NCBI GenBank assembly: GCA_016936455.1 | Contig: JAFGXV010000037.1 | Location: forward strand, 1-60,531 | DNA length: 60,531 nt | From: Desulfuromonadaceae bacterium | GTDB taxonomy: Bacteria; Desulfobacterota; Desulfuromonadia; Desulfuromonadales; Desulfuromonadaceae | Direction: 5' to 3' | In this document: positions 27,508 to 36,791 of the stretch, in pieces | How positions within the stretch are numbered: the stretch's first letter is position 1 | How the letters are laid out: the number at the start of each line of letters is the position of its first letter | The notes under the pieces: generated by a model | What the model was told of the DNA's origin: nothing | Databases searched by the model: none | Seen by the model: only the letters and a program-made list of their open reading frames with translations | Made by a program: the position numbers and the translations under genes

Positions 27508-28377
27508 GTGCGCTTTATCATCATCACCGGACTTTCCGGGTCGGGAAAATCAACTGCGGCTCGGGTGCTGGAGGATGAGGGCTTCTATGTGGTTGATAAT
27601 TTTCCGCTGGCCCTGTTGCCCCAATTTCTGGAGCTGGACGTCAGCGGCACCTGTCCTGCCAGCCCGGGAGTGGCGCTGGTGATGGATGTCCGCACCCCCC
27701 ATTTTATGGCGGGGGGCGACACTGATCTGCAGGCGGTTCAGAACGCGGGCTATGAGCTCGAAATCTATTTCTTTGATGCTGCAGACGATGCTCTGGTACG
27801 GCGGTTTTCCACTACGCGTCGGCGTCACCCCCTCAAGTCGTATCAGGATCTGGGAGCCGCGATTGCCGGAGAACGGCTTTTGCTGAGCTCGTTGCGTCAG
27901 CAGGCCAGTGTGGTTTTTGATACCACATCGCTGTCGGTGCATGAACTCAAAGCCAGCGTTTTGCGACAGCTTCACGGGTCAGCCGATCAGGCGGTTCCGC
28001 TGACGGTGCGGCTCCAGTCGTTCGGATTCCGTCATGGGCTTCCGGTTGATGCCGATCTGGTTGTGGATGTGCGCTTTCTGCCGAATCCCCATTATGTGGA
28101 GGCTCTGCGGCCTCTGACCGGGCAGGACTCTTCAGTTCGCGACTTTGTGCTGAATCAGCCTGTCTGTCAGCAGTTTATGGAGAAAACGGTCGACTGGTTG
28201 GGCTTTCTGCTGCCGCATTACCGCCGGGAAGGGAAGAGCTACCTGACGGTGGCTGTCGGTTGTACTGGGGGACACCATCGCAGTGTGGCGATTGTCGAAG
28301 CTCTTCATCGGCTGCTCATGTCGGAGGGTCTCACTATTCGCACAGTACACCGTGACCTGATCAAGGAGGACGGATGA
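27508..28377 (+). CDS. rapZ: RapZ family RNase adaptor / nucleotide-binding protein
   Basis: 289 residues from GTG 27508, chosen for AAAGGAG before it and the beginning VRFIIITGLSGSGKSTA. The P-loop GLSGSGKST (about 8-16) and YVVDNFPLALLPQFLE define the N-terminal ATPase-like domain. The C-terminal domain holds FGFRHGLPVDADLV, DVRFLPNPHY and the VGCTGGHHRSVAIVE motif. In enterics RapZ senses GlcN6P and steers GlmZ decay by RNase E; elsewhere the role is unclear. The hprK-rapZ pair between ptsN and the mannose PTS is typical. Confidence 0.96.
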   Translation: MRFIIITGLSGSGKSTAARVLEDEGFYVVDNFPLALLPQFLELDVSGTCPASPGVALVMDVRTPHFMAGGDTDLQAVQNAGYELEIYFFDAADDALVRRFSTTRRRHPLKSYQDLGAAIAGERLLLSSLRQQASVVFDTTSLSVHELKASVLRQLHGSADQAVPLTVRLQSFGFRHGLPVDADLVVDVRFLPNPHYVEALRPLTGQDSSVRDFVLNQPVCQQFMEKTVDWLGFLLPHYRREGKSYLTVAVGCTGGHHRSVAIVEALHRLLMSEGLTIRTVHRDLIKEDG

Positions 28378-28784
28378 TTGGACTGGTGATTGCCACCCAT
28401 GGCGAACTGGCAGCTGAGCTGTTGAGAACGACAATGTCCATCATCGGGCCGGTTCCTCAGGCAAAGACCTTTTCTATTTCGCGTACGGTGGATATGGACC
28501 TCCTGCTCCAGCAGCTGGCTGAAGCGGTTGACGAGGTGAACGACAGCGGCGAGGGGGTGCTCATTATGACCGACATGTTTGGCGGCACCCCGGCCAATCT
28601 CGCCGCACGGTTTTTGTCGAATCCGGTTGTGGAGATTGTGAATGGCATCAACCTGCCTTTACTGCTCAAGTTCTGCAGCAGCCGGGAGTCCATGCCGGTT
28701 CATGTTCTGGCGGAGTTTCTCAAGAAATATGGCCAGAAAAGCATTGTCAATACACGTGATATTCTTGGTGAGGTGAAAGTCTGA
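28374..28784 (+). CDS. Mannose-family PTS EIIA component
   Basis: 136 residues. The phospho-accepting His lies in IGLVIATHGELAAELL (His about 9). VLIMTDMFGGTPANLAA (about 61-77) and VEIVNGINLPLLLKF (about 84-98) are typical of the mannose/sorbose EIIA. It receives phosphate from HPr and hands it to EIIB. It overlaps rapZ by four bases and ends at the start of EIIB. It is not fused to EIIB, unlike E. coli ManX. Confidence 0.93.
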   Translation: MIGLVIATHGELAAELLRTTMSIIGPVPQAKTFSISRTVDMDLLLQQLAEAVDEVNDSGEGVLIMTDMFGGTPANLAARFLSNPVVEIVNGINLPLLLKFCSSRESMPVHVLAEFLKKYGQKSIVNTRDILGEVKV

Positions 28785-29272
28785 TGGCCGTTGTTCTGGC
28801 GCGGGTTGATAACCGGCTGATTCATGGTCAGGTGCTTGAAGCCTGGGTGCCACATGTCCGAGCGGACTACATTGTCGTCGTGGATGACGGGGTGGCTGCG
28901 GATCCCTTTCGCAAACAGCTCATGACCGCAGTGGTGCCGCAGAATCTTCAGGTCGAAATCGTGTCGCTCGCCGGTGTCGGAGCTTTTTGCCAGCGCCATG
29001 TCGATCAGAACAACGCCCTGCTGATTCTTTTTTCGACACCCACGATGGCTCTTCAGGCCTATGAACGGGGTATGCGTTTTTCACAGCTGAATCTTGGTAA
29101 TATGCACGCAGCGGATGGAAAGGTCTCGCTTTCCTGCACGCTGTCTGTTGATGCCGCCGATATGCAGGTTCTTGATCAGCTCGCTGCTCTGGGCGTTGAG
29201 ATTTCCGCGCAGTGTATTCCTACCGACCGCTGTCGGGGCTGGAATCTACAATCGCACTGCCTGGGGTGCTGA
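28784..29272 (+). CDS. Mannose-family PTS EIIB component
   Basis: 162 residues, matching the free IIB domain. The active-site His is in VLARVDNRLIHGQVLEAW (His about 14). YIVVVDDGVAADPFRKQLM follows, and later LNLGNMHAADGKV corresponds to the conserved NIGG-like turn. It starts on the last base of the EIIA gene. It phosphorylates the sugar bound in EIIC/EIID. The end of the gene runs directly into EIIC with one base between. Confidence 0.92.
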   Translation: MAVVLARVDNRLIHGQVLEAWVPHVRADYIVVVDDGVAADPFRKQLMTAVVPQNLQVEIVSLAGVGAFCQRHVDQNNALLILFSTPTMALQAYERGMRFSQLNLGNMHAADGKVSLSCTLSVDAADMQVLDQLAALGVEISAQCIPTDRCRGWNLQSHCLGC

Positions 29273-29273
29273 G

Positions 29274-29951
29274 GTGGATGTTGTTCAGTGGGGGGCGATT
29301 GCTCTGCTTTCTGCCGGAGCAGGTCTTGACCGGACGGCAGTGCTGCAGAGCCTGCTCTGTCGGCCTCTGGTCTGTGCCCCCCTGGCCGGCTCCGTCGTTG
29401 GACAATGGACAACGGGACTGGCTATCGGCTGTCTGCTGGAGCTGGTCTGGTTGCTGAGGCTGCCCGTCGGGGCAACCGTTGCCCCGGATGACACCCAGGT
29501 GGCGATTGCCGGGACGCTGCTCTATGCTGGTGGCTTGATTTCCTTTCCCCTGCCCGAAGAGGCTGCTGTCGGTTTTGTCGCCCTGCTCTGTGCAACGGTT
29601 GCGGGTGTCGGCCGTCATGTGGAAATCCTGGTGCGTCAGTTTAATGTCCGCTTCAGTCGCAGGGGACTCTGTAGTCAGGGGTTGGCCCCCAGGTGTCACT
29701 GGTGTGGGGCGGTAGCCTTTGTGCTGGGGGCCTGGTGCAGTCTGCTTTTCTGTGGTCTGCTGATCTGGCTGGCCAGTTTTGGGCTGCAATGGCTTCTGCT
29801 GCTGTTTCCTGTGCCAACCTGGCAGGGTTTGCCTGCGCTGCTGCTACTGCTGGCAGTGGTCGGTCTGCTGCCTCTCCTGCGGATCCCCCATGGTCGCTGG
29901 CTGTTTTTCGGGTCGTTTCTGACAACCTATGTCGTGGCGCAGGTGTTTTGA
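29274..29951 (+). CDS. Mannose-family PTS EIIC component
   Basis: 225 residues from GTG 29274, one base after the EIIB stop. Earlier in-frame codons lie inside EIIB. It is an all-helical membrane protein with about six hydrophobic segments. CLLELVWLLRLPVGATVAPD followed by QVAIAGTLL matches the conserved EIIC-Man loop (G-x-x-P-x-D-x-x-VA). It is somewhat shorter than E. coli ManY (266). The sugar specificity cannot be read. It is probably the translocating partner of EIID. Confidence 0.85.
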   Translation: MDVVQWGAIALLSAGAGLDRTAVLQSLLCRPLVCAPLAGSVVGQWTTGLAIGCLLELVWLLRLPVGATVAPDDTQVAIAGTLLYAGGLISFPLPEEAAVGFVALLCATVAGVGRHVEILVRQFNVRFSRRGLCSQGLAPRCHWCGAVAFVLGAWCSLLFCGLLIWLASFGLQWLLLLFPVPTWQGLPALLLLLAVVGLLPLLRIPHGRWLFFGSFLTTYVVAQVF

Positions 29952-29953
29952 TC

Positions 29954-30703
29954 ATGCTGTCCTGGAGGGATTTGGTGCGGTTGGCCTGGCGGTGTCTGTT
30001 TGTTCAGATGAGCTGGAACTTCAAGGGATTTCAGAATCTTGGCCGACTCTGGGTGCTGAGTCCTTTTTTACGCCGCTGGCACCATGATCGAATGGACCTG
30101 CCCTTCTGTTCCCGTTACGGAAGCTATTTTAACACCAACGTTTTTTTACTGCCGACTGTGCTGGCGGCGACGCTGGCACTTGAAGAAAAGGACAGGGAAG
30201 GGCAGTCGGTGCCACTGGATGGTGTGGCGTTCGGCCAGGCGGTCATGGCTCCGGTTGCCGCTGTTGGCGACGCTCTGTTCTGGGGGGGGCTGCGTCCGCT
30301 GATTGTTCTTGGTGCTGTTGTGCTGGCCTGGTTTGGTTATACCTGGTCACCATGGCTGGCCCTGCTGCTGTTTGTGTTGCTGACAACGTATGTTCGTCTC
30401 TATGGTGTTTTTAAAGGGTACGCGCTGGGGCCTCAGGTTGTTGGGTTGATTCAGCAGTTTCGCCTGGCGGGCTGCGCTGTTGTGCTGAAGCAGATGTCTC
30501 TCGTTGTGCTGGGGAGTTTCGCGGCGTTGCTCGCCGATGCGCTTGTCGCAGAGCCCGCGGTCGCTTTGTCGGGACCGCTTCTCGTCGGCCTGGTCGCAGC
30601 GTTGACGCTGGCGTGGGGACTGTGCTGCTGCCGGCGTGTTGTTGCCACAGTTCTGCTGTGGTGGTGTGCCGTAGCGGTCGCAATGGCGACGGCGATGTTG
30701 TAA
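29954..30703 (+). CDS. Mannose-family PTS EIID component
   Basis: 249 residues from ATG 29954, two bases after EIIC. The N-terminal amphipathic part has FVQMSWNFKGFQNLGRLW (QxxWNYERMQ-like family block), then SYFNTNVFLLPTVLAATLAL with an EEK. FGQAVMAPVAAVGDALFWGGLRP (about 96-118) is the EIID hallmark (MGPLAGIGDSLFW-like). Hydrophobic helices fill the C-terminal half. E. coli ManZ is 286 residues, so this copy is short, losing mainly tail length. All four EII parts are therefore present, but no sugar catabolic gene is nearby. Confidence 0.87.
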   Translation: MLSWRDLVRLAWRCLFVQMSWNFKGFQNLGRLWVLSPFLRRWHHDRMDLPFCSRYGSYFNTNVFLLPTVLAATLALEEKDREGQSVPLDGVAFGQAVMAPVAAVGDALFWGGLRPLIVLGAVVLAWFGYTWSPWLALLLFVLLTTYVRLYGVFKGYALGPQVVGLIQQFRLAGCAVVLKQMSLVVLGSFAALLADALVAEPAVALSGPLLVGLVAALTLAWGLCCCRRVVATVLLWWCAVAVAMATAML

Positions 30704-30752
30704 TGGTTTGTCGTGTGGAGAAATTGCCAGACCCTTTGTTAAAGGTGACAGA

Positions 30753-31019
30753 ATGTCTCAAAGAGAAATGGAAATTGTGAATCGACTGGGTCTGCACGCT
30801 CGGGCTGCCGCACAGTTTGTGCAGCTGGCTGCGCGCTACAAGTCGGATGTCTTTATTGAAAAAGATGGTGAGGAAATTAACGGGAAAAGCATCATGGGGA
30901 TTTTGATGCTGGCGGCGCCACAGGGAACCCTGATCCGTGTCCGGACGCAGGGCGAAGATGAGGATGCGGCGCTGGATGCTCTGGAAAAACTGGTCCATGG
31001 CAAATTCGGCGAAGATTGA
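30753..31019 (+). CDS. ptsH: Phosphocarrier protein HPr
   Basis: 88 residues from ATG 30753; AAAGGTGA sits upstream. Phospho-His is H15 in NRLGLHARAA and the regulatory serine is S46 in NGKSIMGI. Both catalytic sites are intact, so the protein can take phosphate from Enzyme I and be modified by HprK, encoded in the same cluster. It transfers phosphate to the EIIA-Man and probably to PtsN. Its last 23 bases overlap the Enzyme I gene. Confidence 0.95.
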   Translation: MSQREMEIVNRLGLHARAAAQFVQLAARYKSDVFIEKDGEEINGKSIMGILMLAAPQGTLIRVRTQGEDEDAALDALEKLVHGKFGED

Positions 31020-32781
31020 TCAACAGGAACTCGTCCTGCACGGGGTCGCCGCGTCCCCGGGTATTGCCATCGGGGAGGCTTATTTTCTCGATAGGCAACG
31101 TTTGTCTGTGGTCGAACACCCGATTGACGATGAGTTGGTCGAGAGTGAACTCGCAGCGTTTGCTGATGCCGTGGAACTGGCTCGCCAGCAGCTGCGTGCC
31201 GTGCAGGCAGAGCTCGAACAGCAGAGTCGTACGGAGCATTTCTACATTATCGACACGCAGTTGTTGATTCTGCAGGATGACATGCTGATTGGCGGTACCA
31301 CCGCGTTGATCCGGGACCTGCGCATTAACGCTGCTGGCGCACTCAAACGGGTGCTGAAGAATTTTCGCCAGACCTTCGACCGAATCGAAGACGAATATCT
31401 GCGTGAGCGGGGATCGGACATCGAACTGGTCGGAGAACGCATTCTGCGTAATCTGGCCGGACATGAACCGCAAGCGTTGATGGACCTGGATCGTCGCTCG
31501 GTGATTATCGCTCACGATCTTTCGCCGGCGGATACCTGCCAGTTGGACAAACGGCAAGTGGTGGCCTTTGTGACAGACCTGGGGGGGAGAACGTCCCACA
31601 CGGCAATCCTGGCCCGCTCTCTGGATATTCCGGCAGTGGTGGGGCTCGAAAATGTCACCCGCAGGATCAGTGCCGGGGCTCCGGTGATTGTTGATGGCTG
31701 CAGCGGTGAGATCGTCTGCTGGCCGAGCAGTAAAACCCTGCAGGCCTATCTGGAAAAAAAACGCCATTACGAATTTTATCAGGATGAACTGCGAAATTAC
31801 TGTGAGCTGCCAGCTCGGACCCTCGATGGGCAGCAGGTAAGCGTTCAGGCTAACCTGGAATTCCCTCAGGAAGCGGAGATTGCCCGGCGCAACGGGGCTT
31901 TGGGCGTCGGTCTGCTGCGGACCGAGTTCATGTATATGGCGCGTTCCCTGCCGCCGACGGAAGAGGAACAGCTGGACACCTATCGCCAGATCATTGAGGA
32001 GTTCAATCCTTATCCGGTGACTATTCGAACACTGGATGTCGGTGGCGACAAGTTTGTGCCCGATCTCAGCCTAGCGGATGAGGCGAATCCGGCGATGGGG
32101 ATGCGATCCATCCGGCTGTCGCTGTGGGAGAGGAAACTGTTCCGTATCCAGCTGCGGGCGATTCTGAGGGCGTCGGCCTACGGACGCGTCCGTCTGATGT
32201 TCCCCATGATTTCCGGTCTGAGTGAGGTCCGTGCCTGCCGAGAGATGCTCACGGAGGTGATGGCGGAACTCAGGGCGCAGGATATGGCATTCGACGAGAA
32301 CCTCGAGATGGGGATTATGGTCGAAACGCCATCGGCAGTTCTGCTGGCGGATGTGCTGGCGCAGGAAGTGGATTTTTTCTCCATTGGCACCAACGACCTG
32401 ATTCAGTACTGTCTGGCGGTGGATCGTGGCAATGAGCACGTTGCCTATCTGTACGAGCCGTTCCATCCGACCATTCTGCGCGCCTTGAAAACGGTTGCCG
32501 ATGCCGCCAGAAATGCCGGCATCTCCCTCTGTGTCTGCGGCGAGATGGCGGCTGAGCCCATGTACAGCATTGTGTTGATGTCGCTGGGCTATCGCGAACT
32601 GTCTATGAACAGTCCTGGTATTTCGCGCGTTAAAAAGCTGATCCGTCAGTGGAACACCGGCAAGGGTGAGGCTTTGGTTCAGACCCTGCTGCGACAGAAA
32701 ACGGCAGCGGATGTCTTGCTCAGCCTTCATGAAGCGTTCGCCGAATTCTTTCCCGAGGCCGATCCCGGACGCGATTTTTAG
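30997..32781 (+). CDS. ptsI: PTS Enzyme I (phosphoenolpyruvate-protein phosphotransferase)
   Basis: 594 residues from ATG 30997, 23 bases inside ptsH; this start gives the usual N-terminus leading into LHGVAASPGIAIGEAYFL. The phospho-His domain has LGGRTSHTAILARSLDIPAVVG (His near 200). The PEP-binding barrel has GALGVGLLRTEFMYM, NPAMGMRSIRLSL, MVETPSAVLLAD, FFSIGTNDLIQYCLAVDR and the catalytic Cys in ISLCVCGEMA. There is no GAF domain, so it is the standard sugar-type Enzyme I, not PtsP. It begins the phosphorelay to HPr. Confidence 0.96.
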   Translation: MANSAKIDQQELVLHGVAASPGIAIGEAYFLDRQRLSVVEHPIDDELVESELAAFADAVELARQQLRAVQAELEQQSRTEHFYIIDTQLLILQDDMLIGGTTALIRDLRINAAGALKRVLKNFRQTFDRIEDEYLRERGSDIELVGERILRNLAGHEPQALMDLDRRSVIIAHDLSPADTCQLDKRQVVAFVTDLGGRTSHTAILARSLDIPAVVGLENVTRRISAGAPVIVDGCSGEIVCWPSSKTLQAYLEKKRHYEFYQDELRNYCELPARTLDGQQVSVQANLEFPQEAEIARRNGALGVGLLRTEFMYMARSLPPTEEEQLDTYRQIIEEFNPYPVTIRTLDVGGDKFVPDLSLADEANPAMGMRSIRLSLWERKLFRIQLRAILRASAYGRVRLMFPMISGLSEVRACREMLTEVMAELRAQDMAFDENLEMGIMVETPSAVLLADVLAQEVDFFSIGTNDLIQYCLAVDRGNEHVAYLYEPFHPTILRALKTVADAARNAGISLCVCGEMAAEPMYSIVLMSLGYRELSMNSPGISRVKKLIRQWNTGKGEALVQTLLRQKTAADVLLSLHEAFAEFFPEADPGRDF

Positions 32782-32848
32782 CGCACAACCTGATTCGCTC
32801 AGGGGTTGGCTTCGTGTTTCTCGAAGTTGGTGGCGATGATTTATCCAA

Positions 32849-32877
32849 TTGCTCCGATACAACGGATACCTTATAAT
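32849..32877 (+). promoter_or_regulatory. Sigma-70-type promoter of metK
   Basis: TTGCTC at 32849-32854 and a perfect TATAAT at 32872-32877 are spaced by 17 bases. Transcription would start near 32884, giving a leader of about 40 bases, too short for a SAM riboswitch. Confidence 0.7.
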
Positions 32878-32924
32878 CCCAAACCTGCTTAACTCTTCTC
32901 TTTTCAAGAAAAGGACAATGTCTC

Positions 32925-34094
32925 ATGCCGATGACAGATTTTATGTTCACGTCTGAGTCCGTCAGTGAAGGCCATCCGGATAAGATGGCGGACCAGATTT
33001 CCGATGCGGTTCTCGATGCCATTCTGGCTCAGGATAAAACGGCGCGTGTCGCCTGTGAAACTCTGGTGACCACGGGGCTGGCGATGCTGGCTGGCGAAAT
33101 CACGACCCATGCGCAGGTCGATTATGCCGAGATTGTGCGCCAGACCGTACGGGAAATCGGTTACACCGGCTGTCAGATGGGTTTTGATGCCAACACCTGT
33201 GCCGTGGTTACCGCACTGGGTCATCAGTCTCCCGACATCTCTCAGGGGGTGACTGCCGGCGAAGGCCTGTTCAAGGAGCAGGGGGCTGGCGACCAGGGCC
33301 TCATGTTTGGCTTTGCCTGCAATGATACGCCTGAGCTGATGCCGATGCCGATCATGTACGCTCACGCCCTGACCCAGTATCTGGCCAAGGTGCGCAAAGA
33401 CAATGTGCTTGAGTTCCTGCGTCCCGACAGCAAATCACAGGTTTCCATCCAGTATATTGACGACAAGCCGACCCGCATTGACGCTGTTGTTGTCTCCACC
33501 CAGCACTCACCTGAAATCTCCCACAGCGATCTGCAGGAAGCGATCATGGAAGAGGTCATCAAGAAGGTGCTGCCGGCTGAGCTGCTGGACAGTAAAACCA
33601 AGTATTTTGTCAACCCGACGGGACGCTTTGTCGTTGGTGGCCCCATGGGCGACTGCGGCCTGACCGGGCGCAAGATCATTGTTGACACCTATGGCGGACA
33701 GGGCTCTCACGGCGGTGGCGCCTTCTCCGGAAAGGATCCTTCCAAGGTGGATCGCAGCGCTTCTTACATGGGCCGTTACGTGGCTAAAAACGTGGTCGCA
33801 GCGGGGCTGGCCGACAAGTGTGAAGTGCAGGTCGCGTATGCGATCGGTGTCGCTGAACCTGTCAGTGTCATGATCAACGCGTTCGGGACCGGTCGCATTC
33901 CTTCCAATGAGATTGCCCGCATTGTCCGCGCAGAATTTGACCTGCGTCCGGCGGCGATCATTGAGACGCTGGATCTGCTGCGTCCGATTTATCGCCGGAC
34001 AGCGGCTTATGGACACTTTGGGCGCGAGTTGCCGGAGTTTACCTGGGAGCGGACCGATCGGGTCGACTCCTTGCGCAGTCGCGCTGGCCTTTAG
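32925..34094 (+). CDS. metK: S-adenosylmethionine synthetase
   Basis: 389 residues. It joins ATP and methionine to make SAM. The start [22 protein letters not shown]-like region (residues about 3-24) carries the ATP/methionine motif with the catalytic His. [16 protein letters not shown] (about 121-136) is the MetK signature. [21 protein letters not shown] and [17 protein letters not shown] (about 262-278) follow. It has its own promoter. A strong inverted repeat follows at 34103, before a glycosyltransferase gene and then ahcY, which recycles the SAH formed from SAM. Confidence 0.97.
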   Translation: MPMTDFMFTSESVSEGHPDKMADQISDAVLDAILAQDKTARVACETLVTTGLAMLAGEITTHAQVDYAEIVRQTVREIGYTGCQMGFDANTCAVVTALGHQSPDISQGVTAGEGLFKEQGAGDQGLMFGFACNDTPELMPMPIMYAHALTQYLAKVRKDNVLEFLRPDSKSQVSIQYIDDKPTRIDAVVVSTQHSPEISHSDLQEAIMEEVIKKVLPAELLDSKTKYFVNPTGRFVVGGPMGDCGLTGRKIIVDTYGGQGSHGGGAFSGKDPSKVDRSASYMGRYVAKNVVAAGLADKCEVQVAYAIGVAEPVSVMINAFGTGRIPSNEIARIVRAEFDLRPAAIIETLDLLRPIYRRTAAYGHFGRELPEFTWERTDRVDSLRSRAGL

Positions 34095-34102
34095 TCTTAT
34101 CC

Positions 34103-34136
34103 CCCCTGCAGGGCTGTGCACCAGGCCTTGCAGGGG
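34103..34136 (+). terminator. Inverted repeat / probable terminator after metK
   Basis: A 12-bp stem (34103-34114 / 34125-34136, with one G-T and one near-central mismatch) is followed by TCCTTTC. The T-tract is poor, so it may be only partial. Confidence 0.5.
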
Positions 34137-34193
34137 TCCTTTCCCCCTTCGTGTTCTCTTTCAACCGTCCAGGTGCTGTCCTTTTCTCATGCC

Positions 34194-35267
34194 ATGATGG
34201 ACTTGTCGGTTATTATTCCTGTTTATAACGAGCAGCAATGTTTCCCCGCGCTGTTTCAGCTGTTGGAAAGCCAACAGGGGATTCGTCTGCAGCTGATTTT
34301 CAGCGACGGGGGCTCGACGGATGCTTCGTTCCGGTTGCTGGAGGATTACCAGCAGGCGTCACACCACCAGGTGATTCTGGTTGCTGGCTTGCCGGGTCGA
34401 GGCCGGCAGCTCAATGGCGGAGCCGCTCAGGCGACTGCGAATATACTCCTGTTCCTTCATGCCGACAGCTCATGGCAGGGCAGGGATTTTCTGGCTAACG
34501 CCGTAGCGGATTTTTTCAGGCAACGACAACGGCAGGGGGGACTGGTTGCGGGCCATTTTCCTCTTCGCTTTGACTGCTCCGCGCGGGTGTACCGGTACTT
34601 GGCAGCTAAAGCGAAGTTGAACTGTTCCGGTACGGTGTTCGGCGATCAGGGGATGCTGTTGATGCGCACGGATTGGTGCCAGCTTGGTGGATTCGACGAG
34701 CAGTTGCCCGTTCTTGAGGATGTGGCCCTGGCGGAAAAGGTCTGGCAACGGGGGACCTGGCTGTTGCTGCCCGGCGAGCTGGAAACTTCCCACCGTCGTT
34801 ACCGTCAGGACGGCGTGCTCAGGCGCCTGGTAGACAATGCTCTGCTTTTGCTGGTGCATGGAGCGGGTGAACGATCGTTGCTGCCGCCTTTTCTGGCCGG
34901 TTATGTCAGCCCCGGCGACACAGCAGGATTGCGTGCCGGATGGGGAGAATTCTTTCGTCGTTTACACCGACTGCCCCTGTTGCGTTATCTGGATTTCTGG
35001 TATGGTTGCGCTTCGACGCTGGTGCGCTATGTTTGGCTTATCCCGTATGCGCTGGGCTGGTTGATCGGGGGAGAGGTGGTCGCCGGCTTTTTGCTGTCAC
35101 TGTATCGGCCCCGACTGGAAAAATGGATACAATCAAGGCCGTTTGCCCTGACGCTGAGTCTGCTGTGCTGGTTATTTTTTTATCTGTTTTGCCTGTTCCG
35201 CAGCGACTGTGGAAACGGGCAATTAGCGCCCTTAATGACACCTGAAGATCAAAGGAGAAGATCATGA
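34194..35267 (+). CDS. GT2 glycosyltransferase with C-terminal membrane segments
   Basis: 357 residues from ATG 34194 (ATG 34197 also possible); no strong ribosome binding site. The GT-A fold opens [14 protein letters not shown], then [13 protein letters not shown] and [23 protein letters not shown]. The register with paired residues in GRGRQLNGG and an LHADS acidic motif recalls the TIGR04283 group (transferases sometimes seen with selenium/radical-SAM genes). [17 protein letters not shown] is a typical acceptor-side motif near residue 175. Two or three hydrophobic segments lie at about 275-345. Donor and acceptor are unknown. It overlaps ahcY by four bases, so it is translated with a SAM-cycle gene, which is unexpected for a sugar transferase. 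Confidence 0.78.
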   Translation: MMDLSVIIPVYNEQQCFPALFQLLESQQGIRLQLIFSDGGSTDASFRLLEDYQQASHHQVILVAGLPGRGRQLNGGAAQATANILLFLHADSSWQGRDFLANAVADFFRQRQRQGGLVAGHFPLRFDCSARVYRYLAAKAKLNCSGTVFGDQGMLLMRTDWCQLGGFDEQLPVLEDVALAEKVWQRGTWLLLPGELETSHRRYRQDGVLRRLVDNALLLLVHGAGERSLLPPFLAGYVSPGDTAGLRAGWGEFFRRLHRLPLLRYLDFWYGCASTLVRYVWLIPYALGWLIGGEVVAGFLLSLYRPRLEKWIQSRPFALTLSLLCWLFFYLFCLFRSDCGNGQLAPLMTPEDQRRRS

Positions 35268-36685
35268 GTTCAATGAACAGTGAAGCGATTGTCAAAGATA
35301 TCCGTCTCGCCGATTGGGGGCGCAAGGAGATCACTATCGCTGAAACAGAAATGCCTGGGCTGATGGCGGTACGTCAGGAGTATCGTGCGAGCAAGCCCCT
35401 GGCTGGGGCGCGCATCTCCGGTTCGCTGCATATGACGATTCAGACCGCCGTGCTGATTGAGACACTGGTTGATTTGGGTGCCGATGTTCGCTGGGCCAGC
35501 TGCAATATCTACTCGACACAGGATCATGCCGCATCCGCCATCGCTGCCGCCGGCGTGCCGGTATTTGCCTACAAGGGGGAAACCCTGGAGGAGTACTGGG
35601 AATACACCAAGAAAACCCTCTCTTTTCCAGAGGGGCCGACCATGATTCTCGACGACGGCGGCGATGCGACCCTGCTGGTTCACCGCGGCGTGGAACGGGA
35701 ACTGGTCTATGAGCAGAGTGGCCAGGTGCCAGCAATTTGTACCGAGCACGAGGAAATCCGTATTGTCGACACGCTGCTCAATCAAACACTCGAAGAAAAC
35801 CCACGTTTTTGGCGTGATCTGTCGAAAAATCTGGTTGGCGTCAGCGAAGAAACCACCACCGGTGTCCATCGCCTTTATCAGATGGCGCGTGATAATAAAC
35901 TGATGTTCCCGGCCTTCAACGTCAATGATTCGGTGACCAAGAGTAAATTCGACAATCTCTATGGTTGCCGTGAATCCCTCATCGATGGCATCAAGCGAGC
36001 GACGGACGTAATGATCGCCGGCAAGCAGTGCGTGGTGCTGGGCTATGGAGATGTTGGCAAGGGGTGCGCTCAGGCTTTTCGCGGCATGGGCGCCATGGTG
36101 TCGGTGACGGAGATTGACCCGATCTGTGCTCTGCAGGCGAGTATGGAAGGCTTTAATGTTGTGCATATGGATGAGGCCTGTGCCTGGGGAGATATCTTTG
36201 TCACGACGACCGGAAACGTCGACGTTGTGACCCGGGCTCATATGGACCAGATGAAGCATGAAGCCATCGTCTGCAACATCGGCCATTTTGATTCGGAAAT
36301 TCAGGTCGATTCGCTAACTCACGATTCCAGCCTGACCTGGCACGAGATCAAGCCCCAGGTTGATCAGATCGAGTGGCCGGACGGCAAACGCATTACTCTG
36401 CTGGCGCGCGGTCGGTTGGTGAATCTGGGTTGTGCGACTGGACACCCGAGCTTTGTCATGAGTAACAGTTTTACCAATCAGGTGCTGGCACAGATGGAAT
36501 TGTGGCAGCATAGCGAGAAGTACGAGAAAAAAGTTTATGTCCTGCCCAAGGTGCTGGATGAAAAGGTAGCGCGGCTTCATCTGGGTAAAATCGGTGCCAA
36601 GCTCACGACTTTAACCTCGAAGCAGGCGGCCTATCTTGATCTGCCGGTAGAGGGGCCCTACAAGCCGGAGCATTATCGCTACTAG
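35264..36685 (+). CDS. ahcY: S-adenosylhomocysteine hydrolase
   Basis: 473 residues, the long proteobacterial form. It splits SAH to adenosine and homocysteine, keeping methyltransferases active. Substrate motifs are [21 protein letters not shown], then [14 protein letters not shown]. The NAD-binding loop is [21 protein letters not shown] (about 258-278), and the C-terminal [14 protein letters not shown] tail is family-invariant. AAAGGAGAAG inside the preceding gene serves as the binding site. With metK it completes the SAM/SAH cycle in this block. A bidirectional terminator follows. Confidence 0.97.
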   Translation: MSSMNSEAIVKDIRLADWGRKEITIAETEMPGLMAVRQEYRASKPLAGARISGSLHMTIQTAVLIETLVDLGADVRWASCNIYSTQDHAASAIAAAGVPVFAYKGETLEEYWEYTKKTLSFPEGPTMILDDGGDATLLVHRGVERELVYEQSGQVPAICTEHEEIRIVDTLLNQTLEENPRFWRDLSKNLVGVSEETTTGVHRLYQMARDNKLMFPAFNVNDSVTKSKFDNLYGCRESLIDGIKRATDVMIAGKQCVVLGYGDVGKGCAQAFRGMGAMVSVTEIDPICALQASMEGFNVVHMDEACAWGDIFVTTTGNVDVVTRAHMDQMKHEAIVCNIGHFDSEIQVDSLTHDSSLTWHEIKPQVDQIEWPDGKRITLLARGRLVNLGCATGHPSFVMSNSFTNQVLAQMELWQHSEKYEKKVYVLPKVLDEKVARLHLGKIGAKLTTLTSKQAAYLDLPVEGPYKPEHYRY

Positions 36686-36730
36686 GACAGGTCACCGGAT
36701 GGCCGGATGAGCCCGGTCAATTGAATGAAA

Positions 36731-36765
36731 AACAGGCGCAGTGGACATGGACCGCTGCGCCTGTT
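36731..36765. terminator. Bidirectional terminator between ahcY and lptG
   Basis: A 14-bp stem (36731-36744 / 36752-36765, one G-T pair) with loop ACATGGA. On the minus strand it is followed by a T run from the A stretch at 36728-36732, a good end for lptG. On the plus strand only GCGTTT follows. Confidence 0.8.
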
Positions 36766-36791
36766 GCGTTTAAAAAGCGAGGGAAGGTGAC

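Noticed and set aside
26466-27527. 353-codon minus-strand frame across hprK
   Set aside because: Shadow of hprK; its product is a biased His/Gln/Asn-rich string with no recognisable fold.
32782-32924. SAM or SAH riboswitch before metK
   Set aside because: No SAM-I, SAM-II or SAH core motif is visible, and the likely start at about 32884 leaves only about 40 leader bases.
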